Part shown: positions 26,901 through 35,064 of the stretch, one piece after another | Numbering within the stretch: the first letter of the stretch is position 1 | How the letters are laid out: each line of letters starts with the position of its first letter | Assembly: GCF_019880365.1 (NCBI RefSeq) | Contig: NZ_CP082271.1 | Coordinates: 3,658,001 to 3,722,000 of the forward strand | Direction: 5' to 3' | Source of the DNA: Pseudomonas sp. DNDY-54 | Lineage (GTDB): Bacteria > Pseudomonadota > Gammaproteobacteria > Pseudomonadales > Pseudomonadaceae | DNA length: 64,000 bases | The notes under the pieces: model-generated | The model's input: only the letters and a program-made list of their open reading frames with translations | Told to the model about the DNA's origin: nothing | Databases searched by the model: none | Translations under genes and position numbers: made by a program

Positions 26901-27455
26901 TTTTTCGACCGCTACCTCAAGCCATTCGTCAGTGGCAGCGCCGGCCAGTATCAACTGCGCCGCGTCGATGGCCGTGGCTTGCCGCTGTCGCGCGAATTCC
27001 TGGCGCAGATGAGCAACGCCCAGACCATCCGCCGCAGCTTTTTCGCGGAGAACCCGAACGAACCGCAGGTGCGCTTCAAGCTCGAGCCCTATTCGTTGGA
27101 TTCGAGCCTGGGCCGTGCCGACTTCCGCTTCGGTAGCCAGCAGATGGAATACCGCCACGGCCCTATCGTGCAGACCGCGTTCAGCTGGCCGGCTGACGCC
27201 GACGAAGGCCGCACCAGCCTGGTGGTCGAAGAGCTGGGCGGGCGGCGCGTCGGCATCGAGAAAAACACCGGCCCCTGGTCGCTGTTCCGTCTGTTGGATC
27301 TGATGCAGGTCGACTACCACAGCGGTCGTGACGTACTGATGCTCAAGGCAAACCTCGGTGGTCGCCACGCTAACTACCTGCTGCACAGCCAGCGCTCGCC
27401 GAACCCGTTCGACATCGCCTTACTGCGGGATTTCAAGCTACCGGCGACCCTGTGA
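23916..27455 (+). CDS. tssM: T6SS inner-membrane protein TssM (IcmF)
   Basis: TssM spans the envelope and forms the channel core with TssJ and TssL. The 1179-residue protein has two N-terminal membrane segments (about 15-35 and 50-70), a cytoplasmic NTPase-like domain with an intact Walker A (GPQGSGKT, residues 138-145), a third membrane segment near 445-465, and a long periplasmic part ending in the TssJ-binding C-terminal domain. AAGGACG precedes ATG 23916. Its stop overlaps the start of stp1. Confidence 0.97.
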   Translation: MKVFFGKLAAFFRKTWVWSLCVLLVLALLVWFVGPLLAVDDYKFWESSTSRLLTIAGLCLAWGLFMVFASWHNTRQKQAEASDEEVQERLRREGLVNEEQSILRQRYRDAVRTLKSSSLYRGRSEKWRNDLPWYLLLGPQGSGKTSLLDFSGLDFPLNRGENQRLTKDVSGTRYADWYFADHAVLIDTAGRYLTQPDSAVDSKAWDTLLGLLRRRRARPLNGVLINIPVEQLLQSSELELETLARQSRQRLHEIHQRLGADVPVYLVLSKADKVLGFDEFFDQLSREESDQVLGASFRKEQDGTDVNVARSEFEELLRRLNSQVILRMHQERDTQRRGRILDFPHQLGQIGERLCLFVELAFTGNRYQRASQLRGFYLTSAPQLQGGLDPLTSGIGRNLGLSSSALPTFRSGRARFINHLLSRVIFPEADLAGLDQKEVRRIDWGQRALYAASFACLALFGALWASGFSGNHERLEQLRNLADQIGREHQGISAQDDALRTLKALDTSYAATQVFPDKAEVSYLQRGGLYQGEQVDPTLHNAYRRELESLLLTRVARQLEAQIRANLDDRERLLGSLRAYLMLNLEPRRDNAFLKEWLAADWSLRYAGNAVAQNGLLTHFDRLLNEGFAPYPLNDQLVAEARQVLRSESLANVVYRMLRDQARSLPDYRFSQRLGPQGALFNGSDYAIPGFYTQSGYQKFYVAQGSDLVREILRDNWVLGEGDSLSLKDLGRLMVEMEQLYFRDYANFWSEAVAQLTLEPIEGAGQGSVLLSGLSAANSPLLQLLVEIRDNTRFAGAADAAGDTAQAADALEGANGKLGKAAKLASAAAEQAQAALAKNLPDTARKTLERRFEPLHRLLDDNAGASAELVPTLQALDALQLQLAGLAHASAPDQAAFELAKARMGGQRDAINQLRASAARLPQPIGNWLGLLAEDSWSLVLNNAYHYLNQRYQSELYTFYKGSLRQRYPFSAHSESDVAIADFREFFKTQGVADGFFDRYLKPFVSGSAGQYQLRRVDGRGLPLSREFLAQMSNAQTIRRSFFAENPNEPQVRFKLEPYSLDSSLGRADFRFGSQQMEYRHGPIVQTAFSWPADADEGRTSLVVEELGGRRVGIEKNTGPWSLFRLLDLMQVDYHSGRDVLMLKANLGGRHANYLLHSQRSPNPFDIALLRDFKLPATL

Positions 27456-28192
27456 TGACCGGTAATACTACCCTCGCTTATAGCTGGCGCAGCGCGGCGC
27501 GGACTGACACAGGCAAGGTCCGCGCCCGGAACGAGGACGCCTTTCTCGACTGCCCCGAGCAAGGCCTCTGGGTGGTCGCCGACGGCATGGGCGGCCACCA
27601 TAATGGCGCCCTGGCCAGCCGCCTGATCGTCGAACAGCTGGCCGAGCTGCCGGAAGGCAGCCTGGCCGAGCGCCTGGTCAATATGCGTCGTTGCCTGCAT
27701 GACCTTAACCGCAGGCTCGGTCAGGAGCTGACCGTGACCGCCGACCGTCCCGATCCTGTGATCGGCAGCACTGTGGTCGCCCTGCTGATGGAAGGCGATC
27801 GTGCCGCCTGCGTCTGGGCCGGCGACAGCCGCTGCTACCTCTGGCGCGGTAGTCGTCTCTACCAGCTTTCCCGCGATCATTCGCTGCTACAGCAACTGAT
27901 CGACGAACAGAACCTGAACCCTGCCGAGGCTGCGCGTCATCCTGCCGCGCATGCACTAACACGTGCCATCGGCGCTAGCGAGCAGTTGGTGCTGGATATC
28001 CTGGAATTCGATGTCTACCCCGGTGACACCTTGCTGCTGTGCAGCGACGGCATCTACCAGAGCCTATCGCCAGACAGCCTGGGTGCTGCGCTCAACTCAT
28101 CTTCGACAGGCCTGGCGCTGCAACGGCTGTTCGAAGAAGCCTTGGACGGCCCTTGCCGGGACAACCTCAGCGCGGTGGTGATACGCCGATGA
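27455..28192 (+). CDS. stp1: PP2C-type serine/threonine phosphatase (Stp1/PppA)
   Basis: Metal-dependent phosphatase expected to reverse phosphorylation by the adjacent kinase and so hold T6SS firing down. The 245-residue protein contains the PP2C motifs in order: RARNEDAFLDCP, VVADGMGGH with metal-binding aspartate, GSTVVAL, WAGDSRCYLWR, CSDGIY and DNLSAVVI. It is soluble with no membrane segment. ATG 27455 overlaps the tssM stop by one base; GTG 27452 is an alternative. The pair stp1-stk1 ends the HSI-II core as in P. aeruginosa. Confidence 0.93.
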   Translation: MTGNTTLAYSWRSAARTDTGKVRARNEDAFLDCPEQGLWVVADGMGGHHNGALASRLIVEQLAELPEGSLAERLVNMRRCLHDLNRRLGQELTVTADRPDPVIGSTVVALLMEGDRAACVWAGDSRCYLWRGSRLYQLSRDHSLLQQLIDEQNLNPAEAARHPAAHALTRAIGASEQLVLDILEFDVYPGDTLLLCSDGIYQSLSPDSLGAALNSSSTGLALQRLFEEALDGPCRDNLSAVVIRR

Positions 28193-29181
28193 ACGAGCCC
28201 CTGCGCGCCGAACCGGATTCGGACCTGACCTACTTCGCGTTTGCGGCGGCGGCCAGCGCCCCGGCAACCCAGGGCCCTCGGCCCAACCCCGACGTGCCAG
28301 GCGTGCTACCGGACGTGCTGGCTGGCCGCTACCTGATCGAGCGCCTGCTCGGCGTCGGCGGCATGGGCGCGGTCTATCGGGCGCGCGACCTGCTACGCGA
28401 GCAGTTCGGTGATCCTGAGCCATATGTCGCGCTCAAGACACTGAGCGATGATTTCGCGCAATACCCGGACGCCCATGCGCTGCTCTACAGCGAGTTCGCG
28501 CTGACCGCCCGCTTGAGCCATCGCCATGTCGTGCGCGTGTTCGGGTTCGATGTGGATACTCAGAGCCAGCGGGCCTTCATCACGCTGGAGCTGCTCAAGG
28601 GCCCGACGCTCGATCAGCTTCTCAGCGAGCGACCCGAGGGTCTGGTTGCCAAGGCACTCAGTGAAATCGCCGTGCCGTTGCTCAAGGCGCTGGCGTACTC
28701 ACATAGCCGAGGCGTCATCCACGGCGATCTCAAGCCGAGCAACGTGATACTAGCCGAGGACGGGCTACGCCTCTTCGACTACGGCCTCGGTCAGCCTATC
28801 GAGGGGGTTCTCGGAACGCTGCCGCTGCTGTCACGCCACCGTTTCAAGGCGTGGACCACACGCTACGCCGCACCGGAACTGCTGGACGGCGCCGAGCCCA
28901 CCGCGGCCAGCGATGTCTACGCGCTTGCCTGCCTGCTGTTCGAGCTCGCGAGCGGCCAGCACCCGTTCCGTCGATTGAGTGCCAAGCAGGCAAAGGCAAT
29001 GTGCCTGGACAAAGAGCTGCGGTGCCCAGCGAGCTTTCCGGCCCACGGCTGGCCAGCGCTACGCTCGGCTCTGGCGTTCGACAGTGACGCCCGCACAACC
29101 AGCGTCGCCGACCTGCTGGACATTTTTTGCCATCCCGCACCCAGCCGTCTGCAGCGCTGGTTCGGGCGCACCCATGGATGA
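28189..29181 (+). CDS. stk1: Serine/threonine protein kinase (Stk1)
   Basis: Hanks-type kinase of 330 residues with a glycine loop (LLGVGGMGAVY, 54-63), catalytic lysine K83 (VALKTL), the catalytic loop HGDLKPSN with D180, and DYG (D197) in place of DFG. The activation segment contains APELLDG. Unlike PpkA of HSI-I clusters it has no membrane segment or periplasmic sensor: it stops shortly after the kinase domain. ATG 28189 overlaps the phosphatase stop as ATGA. A likely substrate is the FHA pathway encoded upstream (inference from related systems). Confidence 0.93.
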   Translation: MNEPLRAEPDSDLTYFAFAAAASAPATQGPRPNPDVPGVLPDVLAGRYLIERLLGVGGMGAVYRARDLLREQFGDPEPYVALKTLSDDFAQYPDAHALLYSEFALTARLSHRHVVRVFGFDVDTQSQRAFITLELLKGPTLDQLLSERPEGLVAKALSEIAVPLLKALAYSHSRGVIHGDLKPSNVILAEDGLRLFDYGLGQPIEGVLGTLPLLSRHRFKAWTTRYAAPELLDGAEPTAASDVYALACLLFELASGQHPFRRLSAKQAKAMCLDKELRCPASFPAHGWPALRSALAFDSDARTTSVADLLDIFCHPAPSRLQRWFGRTHG

Positions 29182-29201
29182 CCTGAGAACAAGGAAGCGC
29201 C

Positions 29202-31265
29202 ATGTTCAACGCGGCCAATGACACCCACTTCAGCCTCATTATCGATGGCATAGAGCATGACCTGCAGGTACTCGCCTTCAGCGGTCGTGAGGCCATCAGC
29301 CAGCCCTACCGCTTCGATCTTGAGCTGGTCAGCGAGCGCCCCGACCTGGAACTGCAAAGCTTGCTGCATCAGCGAGCCTTCCTTGCACTCTCGCCGGCGG
29401 GCAATGGTATTCATGGGTTGATCTACCGCGTCGCCCAAGGCGAGTCCGGCAAACGTCTGACACGCTACCAACTGGCCATCGTCCCGCAGCTTGCCTACCT
29501 GGCGCATCGCACCGATCAACGCATCTTCCAACATCTGACCGTCCCGCAGATCATTGCTCAGGTGCTCGACAGTCACGGCATCCAGGCGGACGCCTATCGT
29601 TTTCAGCTCGGTCCGGTGGTCTATCCGGAACGTGTCTATTGCACCCAGTACGACGAGACCGACCTGCACTTCATCCAACGACTGTGCGAAGAAGAAGGTA
29701 TTCACTATCACTTCGAGCACAGCGAGCGCGGCCACGTGCTGGTGTTTGGCGACGACCAGACGAGCTTTCCCAGCCTTGGCCAGCCCATCGCCTACCTCCA
29801 GGACAGCGGCTTGGTCGCCGATGAGCCGGTGGTCAAACGCCTCGCCGTCCGCCTGGAAACCCGCACCAGTCGCGTCAGCCGGCGCGATTACGACTTCGAG
29901 CAGCCGCGGCTGGTCATGGGTGCCACCCACAAGGGCCAGCCAGCCAACAGCGAAACCCCGTCAGAGCCGGACCTGGAAGACTACGACTATCCTGGTCGTT
30001 TCACCGATCGCGCGCGCGGCAAGCACCTGTCCCAACGCGCCCTGGAGCGTCATCGATCGGACTATCGCCTGGCGGAAGGTAACAGCGACGAGCCCAGGTT
30101 GGTCAGCGGCCATTTGCTTGAGATATCCGACCACCCGCGTCGGGAGTGGAACGACCTCTGGCTGCTCACCGAGGTGCACCACGAGGGCAAGCAGCCTCAG
30201 GTCTTGGAAGAGTCGGTGACCAACCCGCCAGCACACAAGGAGCACGCTGCTGACGATTTCAGCCAGGGCTACCGCAACCGTTTTACCGCCACCCCGTGGG
30301 ACGTTCCGTTCCGCCCGCCCCTGCTCCATCCGAAACCGCGCGTGCTGGGCAGCCAAACCGCGGTGGTCACCGGGCCCACTGGCGAAGAAATCCATTGTGA
30401 TGAATACGGGCGCATCAAGGTCCAGTTTTTCTGGGATCGTGAAGGTCAGGCCGATGACAAGACCAGCTGCTGGCTGCGCGTGAGTTCAAGCTGGGCCGGC
30501 GATGGTTACGGCGGCATCGCCATCCCACGGATCGGCATGGAGGTGCTCGTGACCTTCCTCGAGGGCGACCCCGACCAGCCACTGGTGAGCGGTTGCCTCT
30601 ACCACGCGGAACACCAAGTGCCCTATGACCTGCCTGCGGACATGACCCGTAGCGTGTTCAAGACACTGAGCACTCCGGGCGGTGGTGGCTATAACGAACT
30701 GCGCATCGAAGACCGCAAGGGCGCCGAACAGATCTATATCCACGCCCAGCGCGACTGGGACGAGAACATCGAGCACGACCAGAAGGTGCGCGTCGGCCAC
30801 GAACGCCACGATACCGTCGAGGCCAATAGCTTCACCGAGTTCAAGGGCGAAGAACACCAGACCGTCGTAGGCCACCGCAAAGTGCAAGTCAAACCCGACG
30901 ACCACCTCACCATCGGCCAGACCCAACACATCAAGCTCGGCACCGCCCAACTGACAAAGGCCGGCCGCGAGATCCACCTCAAGGCGGGCCAGAAGATGGT
31001 CATCGAAGCCGGCATCGAACTGACCCTCAACGCCGGTGGCAGCTTCATCAAGCTCGACCCGGGCGGCATCACCGTCAACGGCCCAATGATCAAGATCAAC
31101 GCCGGAGGGGCGCCGGGTAAGGGCTCCGGAATCAAGATCAAACCGCCAGTGCTGCCGGGCGCGGCGGATAGCGACAGGGCGGGGAATTTGTTGGAGCAGG
31201 CGCAGCCAGGTGAGGCAAACAATTTGCCAACCAAACGTAAACGCTCGCTCAATTTCTCGGGCTAA
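29202..31265 (+). CDS. vgrG: VgrG spike protein (second copy)
   Basis: A second VgrG of 687 residues, closely similar to the copy at 13.8 kb throughout the gp27-like, OB-fold and needle regions. The two differ mostly in the last 50 residues: this one ends in a basic tail (LPTKRKRSLNFSG) and has no cysteine cluster. AAGGAAG precedes ATG 29202, only 20 bases after stk1, so it is probably read from the same transcript. The gene 57 bases downstream encodes its likely cargo, with no DUF4123 adaptor between them, which suggests direct docking. Confidence 0.97.
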   Translation: MFNAANDTHFSLIIDGIEHDLQVLAFSGREAISQPYRFDLELVSERPDLELQSLLHQRAFLALSPAGNGIHGLIYRVAQGESGKRLTRYQLAIVPQLAYLAHRTDQRIFQHLTVPQIIAQVLDSHGIQADAYRFQLGPVVYPERVYCTQYDETDLHFIQRLCEEEGIHYHFEHSERGHVLVFGDDQTSFPSLGQPIAYLQDSGLVADEPVVKRLAVRLETRTSRVSRRDYDFEQPRLVMGATHKGQPANSETPSEPDLEDYDYPGRFTDRARGKHLSQRALERHRSDYRLAEGNSDEPRLVSGHLLEISDHPRREWNDLWLLTEVHHEGKQPQVLEESVTNPPAHKEHAADDFSQGYRNRFTATPWDVPFRPPLLHPKPRVLGSQTAVVTGPTGEEIHCDEYGRIKVQFFWDREGQADDKTSCWLRVSSSWAGDGYGGIAIPRIGMEVLVTFLEGDPDQPLVSGCLYHAEHQVPYDLPADMTRSVFKTLSTPGGGGYNELRIEDRKGAEQIYIHAQRDWDENIEHDQKVRVGHERHDTVEANSFTEFKGEEHQTVVGHRKVQVKPDDHLTIGQTQHIKLGTAQLTKAGREIHLKAGQKMVIEAGIELTLNAGGSFIKLDPGGITVNGPMIKINAGGAPGKGSGIKIKPPVLPGAADSDRAGNLLEQAQPGEANNLPTKRKRSLNFSG

Positions 31266-31322
31266 GGAACGGACTGGGCAGGCCGCCAGGCATGCTCACA
31301 GGCAAGGAGCAGAGGTACGAAC

Positions 31323-33713
31323 ATGGCCGATAACAAACCGATCAATTGGAGCTATCCGTTCCCCAGCAGGGACACGAACAGTAGTCCATTACAGCTTCTT
31401 ATCAACATGGCATCAGCCAAGGGGGGCCACTACCCGACCGGCGAGAACGGCTTATGGCATGGCGGCGTGCATTTCGATGAAGGCACGGCGACACTGTTCG
31501 ATCAGACGAGCGTACGCTGCATGGCCGACGGCGAGGTGATCGCCTACCGCATCGACGACCGCTACCCTGTAAGCGAGTTCACCGATGAGATTCCACGGGT
31601 CAAGCGCGCCCCCTTTTCAACGGGGTTCGTGCTGGTCAAGCACAGTCTTCAGCCACCGCCGCTCAGGAACGCTGACGGCAGCATCGCCGAAGGTCAAACC
31701 CCTCCTGCCCTGACCCTCTATAGTCTGTATATGCACCTACTCGACTGGGCGGGCTATCAAACGCAACCGGACCTGCCGCGCCCCGCTTTCTGGGAGGCCA
31801 AGCGCTATACCGTCAATACGCAAAACCAGGGCCTCAGCGTCCGCGCACATCCGAGCAGGGGCGCCGCAAAGCTATCGGAGCTGCCAAAGGGCACCGAGAT
31901 CACCATCGGCAGAGCGGAAGGCGATTTCAGCAAGCTGGTCAGCCTGATCAGCGGGACGGCACAACCCGCCCTGCCAGCTGACGATGAGGGGCAACTACCC
32001 GGCTATGTATCTACCGGCTTTCTCAAACCGCACAGCGAGCCAGCGGACTACGATAAGGTCGTCGTTCTCGACAGCGGGTTGCCGATCAAGGCGGGTGACC
32101 TGATTGGCCATCCGGGGCTGTACCAGAACCACGACAGCGCTGCCCAGCATATGGTCCATGTCGAACTCTTCAGCTGCGACGATGTGCCCACATTCATTGC
32201 ACAGAGCCGCGCCTGGGCCAGCCGCCTGCCAGACGACCAGCAAACCCTGCTCAGGGTCTACAAGCGCGCAAGCAAGTTGATCGCCCATCGGGACGACATC
32301 AACACCGAGAACCCGCCCAGGCTCAGCGACCACGGCACTCAGATCGGTGTCGACCTGATGATTCCGCAAGCGCTGCTGGACGGACTACCGGCCTCGAGAA
32401 AAATCCAGGTTAAAACCGCTGCCGATAGCGGCACGTTCCACTGGTGGCGGCTGGACGGCCTGTTCGCCGACGCCAACGGCAACCCCATTGACGGCTGGCT
32501 CGCCGAACAGGAGCTGATCACTACCCGCCATAGCCCTTGGGAATGGGAAGGCTTCCAATGCGTCGAGGAAACCGGGACGGCTGTCGAGAAGCTTGCTTAT
32601 AGTCTCGACGCCCGCCGCCTGCTGAGCACCGAAGAACAGCAAAACTACCGCGCCCAGATCAACAAGGCAGACGGAGGTCCCATCCTGACGCTGGCCCGGT
32701 TACATGACATCGTCGACACAAACAAGGACGGCACACTGAGCAGCCGGGAAATCCGAGCTGCACTGGCCAAACCTTGGCAGGCGCAGCTGCTCGGACAGTT
32801 GATCACCAGATATGAAAGTGAATGGTTCTGGGAAAAGAGTAAATGGGATGAGCTTGATCCTTTACTGGAGGAAGAGCCTGGAACGCCCAATCTGATTTGG
32901 AATGCTGAAAAGCAGCGTATTGAGAAACTTAGCTGGTGGAAAGCATTGGAGGACCAGCTCGGAGTTATTGTGAGTGGTAAGGCTTGGCATTTTCAGCCTA
33001 TCGCCGCTGTGAGCACCTTTTTGCATGCGAGCCGATTGATAGATGTCGAACGGTTTCTCGACGCGTACATTAGCCAGCATGAGCACTTCGAGAAGAACAC
33101 TCCGGCAATGTCAACATTATCGAAAGGCAATCTACGCACCATCGTAGAAGCCATCAATAGACATTACAAAAGCGACCTTGGAAAAGCTAACCTTTTCGAG
33201 CTTTCCTACATGTTCGCGACAGCTAGACATGAGGCCTATCATTTCCCCACTGGCGAGTTTTTTAGCTCAAAACCCGAAGTAGGGAACATTGCCTATTTCA
33301 ATAAATATGACCCTGTACTAGCCATTACGCAAGAACATCGAGATCGAGCCATCGGGCATGGGAATACACAATCGGGCGATGGTTACAAGTACCGCGGGCG
33401 AGGCCTGGTCCACCTTACATGGAAGAACAACTACCGCAAGGCAAAAGAGCACTTCGGCGTAGATTTCGTAAACCAACCCGACAAGGCTGCGGAGCCAGAG
33501 TATTCCGTGCCGATTATGATCTGGGGCATGAAGGAAGGAGTTTTCACTGGCAGGAAGCTAAACCATTATATTAATGCTTCTGGCGTGAATTACGATGAAG
33601 CTCGGAGAACTATCAACGGAACTGATCAGCAGCAGCTCATTGCCAGCTATGCGAAGAAATTTGAGATCATTCTAAGAGAAACATCATCCGCCAAGGAAAC
33701 CTTCGCCCCATGA
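31323..33713 (+). CDS. Large multidomain cell-wall-targeting T6SS effector (M23-like, SH3-like, EF-hand, GH19-like)
   Basis: Probable peptidoglycan-degrading cargo of the upstream VgrG, 796 residues, no signal peptide. Residues 40-145 and 240-285 resemble an M23 peptidase, but the ligands are altered: H46-x3-H50 instead of HxxxD, and H276/H279 in HMVHVE instead of HxH. An SH3-like segment (GLSVRAHPSRG) interrupts it at about 165-235. A canonical EF-hand loop lies at 465-476 (DTNKDGTLSSRE), suggesting calcium dependence. The C-terminal region (about 590-785) looks GH19/lysozyme-like: ATARHE with E637, then YRGRGLVHLTWKNNY near 685-700. GC falls from about 32.8 kb onward, as if the C-terminal domain was swapped in. 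Lytic activity is inferred from these motifs. Confidence 0.75.
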   Translation: MADNKPINWSYPFPSRDTNSSPLQLLINMASAKGGHYPTGENGLWHGGVHFDEGTATLFDQTSVRCMADGEVIAYRIDDRYPVSEFTDEIPRVKRAPFSTGFVLVKHSLQPPPLRNADGSIAEGQTPPALTLYSLYMHLLDWAGYQTQPDLPRPAFWEAKRYTVNTQNQGLSVRAHPSRGAAKLSELPKGTEITIGRAEGDFSKLVSLISGTAQPALPADDEGQLPGYVSTGFLKPHSEPADYDKVVVLDSGLPIKAGDLIGHPGLYQNHDSAAQHMVHVELFSCDDVPTFIAQSRAWASRLPDDQQTLLRVYKRASKLIAHRDDINTENPPRLSDHGTQIGVDLMIPQALLDGLPASRKIQVKTAADSGTFHWWRLDGLFADANGNPIDGWLAEQELITTRHSPWEWEGFQCVEETGTAVEKLAYSLDARRLLSTEEQQNYRAQINKADGGPILTLARLHDIVDTNKDGTLSSREIRAALAKPWQAQLLGQLITRYESEWFWEKSKWDELDPLLEEEPGTPNLIWNAEKQRIEKLSWWKALEDQLGVIVSGKAWHFQPIAAVSTFLHASRLIDVERFLDAYISQHEHFEKNTPAMSTLSKGNLRTIVEAINRHYKSDLGKANLFELSYMFATARHEAYHFPTGEFFSSKPEVGNIAYFNKYDPVLAITQEHRDRAIGHGNTQSGDGYKYRGRGLVHLTWKNNYRKAKEHFGVDFVNQPDKAAEPEYSVPIMIWGMKEGVFTGRKLNHYINASGVNYDEARRTINGTDQQQLIASYAKKFEIILRETSSAKETFAP

Positions 33714-34507
33714 GATACATACATTATTCCTTGCTGTTGATCTCGCTCACATTGAATACCACCATATATGCAGACTCTTATACAACCACAAGAGACAGCG
33801 ATAATATCCCTGAGATTGTCTATGAAGCAGACATGGGCACCGGCGAGTTAAGGATCAGCAGGGGAAACGAAACTAAAATAGTTCCTAACATAGTTGGTTA
33901 TACGGGACAAACTTCAAGAACATTAGTCACTTTCAATGGTGGCCCAGCGCTTATTTACGAAAATGCCGGCTCAAATACTCTTTTCGAGGTTTTTTATACC
34001 CTAACCTTCAAGGGCGAAGCCCCTCTTATTGACTGCCTATATGGGAATATTCGTAACGGGCGGAATGGCGTATCCATTCGAAAGGGTGTATGCAATCTGC
34101 AGGAACCGCTATCGAGCCAGTACCAAGACCTGATTTATACGTATTCGAACCAGTGGATCGAAGCAACCAACTCAGTATCTCTGCAGGCGGTGATGGCCGA
34201 GCCCTCTCAAGCGGTCGACGTACCCATCGATAGATTGGGCGGGATTGATTTAGCATTGCGCTACAGTTCGGCTGAGGAGCTGATGTCTGCCTCGCCTACA
34301 ACCATAGCCAAGGTAGATGACCAGATATATGAAATCACCACCGGCAATGCTTATTTTATTTACGACGCCGACGGCACTACGCCGTTTGCGATGGACGTGG
34401 AAAGGGATCCTGCCACACGTACATTTAAGCGCATAACATCTAAAGATCTGTTGCGGGCCATCAAATCTTCTGGAGATGGGTTCCGAATTAGAGAAAACGT
34501 GAAATAG
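33710..34507 (+). CDS. Exported hypothetical protein, candidate immunity protein for the cell-wall effector
   Basis: An unrecognised 265-residue protein. It starts with a clear signal peptide (YIHYSLLLISLTLNTTIYA, cleavage probably after about residue 21), so it should act in the periplasm, where a peptidoglycan-degrading toxin would strike. ATG 33710 overlaps the effector stop as ATGA. The sequence is clearly more AT-rich than the core T6SS genes and matches the 3' half of the effector gene in composition, suggesting that the toxin domain and this gene arrived together. The immunity role is inferred from position, export and composition. Confidence 0.65.
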   Translation: MRYIHYSLLLISLTLNTTIYADSYTTTRDSDNIPEIVYEADMGTGELRISRGNETKIVPNIVGYTGQTSRTLVTFNGGPALIYENAGSNTLFEVFYTLTFKGEAPLIDCLYGNIRNGRNGVSIRKGVCNLQEPLSSQYQDLIYTYSNQWIEATNSVSLQAVMAEPSQAVDVPIDRLGGIDLALRYSSAEELMSASPTTIAKVDDQIYEITTGNAYFIYDADGTTPFAMDVERDPATRTFKRITSKDLLRAIKSSGDGFRIRENVK

Positions 34508-35064
34508 ACACAGAGACAGTAGATTCGCCCGCCCGTCCGTTATGAACATTGAAGATGTCGACCCGCATTGAATCGAAGAGCGTCCGGCAGAGAGATGCCA
34601 CGTTACTCAGATACTTCAGCCGCAATAGAAGCACGCAGTCAAGGGTCCATAGTGGTTTAACTTATTCAAAACCTTAAACCAACAAGCACATATAGCTAGT
34701 GAAGCACTCCCCATCTAAAGAAGAAATAGGCAGATTTACTATAATCGTCCCCCTGCCATGCTCACTTGCTTAGCGGACACGATCCGGCAAATCATCCATC
34801 CACCCTGCCCAGACCGATGCGATAGGATCGTCTGGTTTCCTTGATATTCTCCAAGCATCACTGGACGACTTAGCGGGGTTGCGGTGTTTTTGGTGAGAAG
34901 TTGATCGCCTCAGTTCATGCCACTGCTGCTGGCGAACAGAAACGCCCCCACATTTACACCGTTCAGCTTGGAAAAACCGAAACCGACCGGCGCTCTCCGG
35001 CCGGTTTCGCTCTGCGTGGTACAGTGCCTGCCCAAACGCCACCAACCCGCACGACGATTCCGCC
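34508..35064. other. AT-richer intergenic spacer at the end of the T6SS locus
   Basis: About 560 bases with no gene I can support on either strand. Stop codons are frequent in all forward frames over the first 250 bases. The stretch 34640-34745 is notably AT-rich. A minus-strand frame runs from 35267 to 34770, but its product looks like chance translation. There is an imperfect hairpin at 34979-35008. It may be a decayed insertion boundary or the remains of lost cargo genes. Confidence 0.4.
34979..35008. terminator. Hairpin between the T6SS module and the kinase gene
   Basis: GAAACCGACCGG and CCGGCCGGTTTC can pair (one mismatch) around the loop CGCTCT. On the minus strand the hairpin is followed by GGTTTTT, resembling a rho-independent terminator; on the plus strand no T-run follows. 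It may end leftward transcripts, or act as a weak two-way barrier before the histidine kinase gene. Confidence 0.35.

Noticed and set aside
26250..27386. A 378-codon minus-strand frame inside tssM
   Set aside because: Antisense shadow of the periplasmic part of tssM with no recognisable domain.
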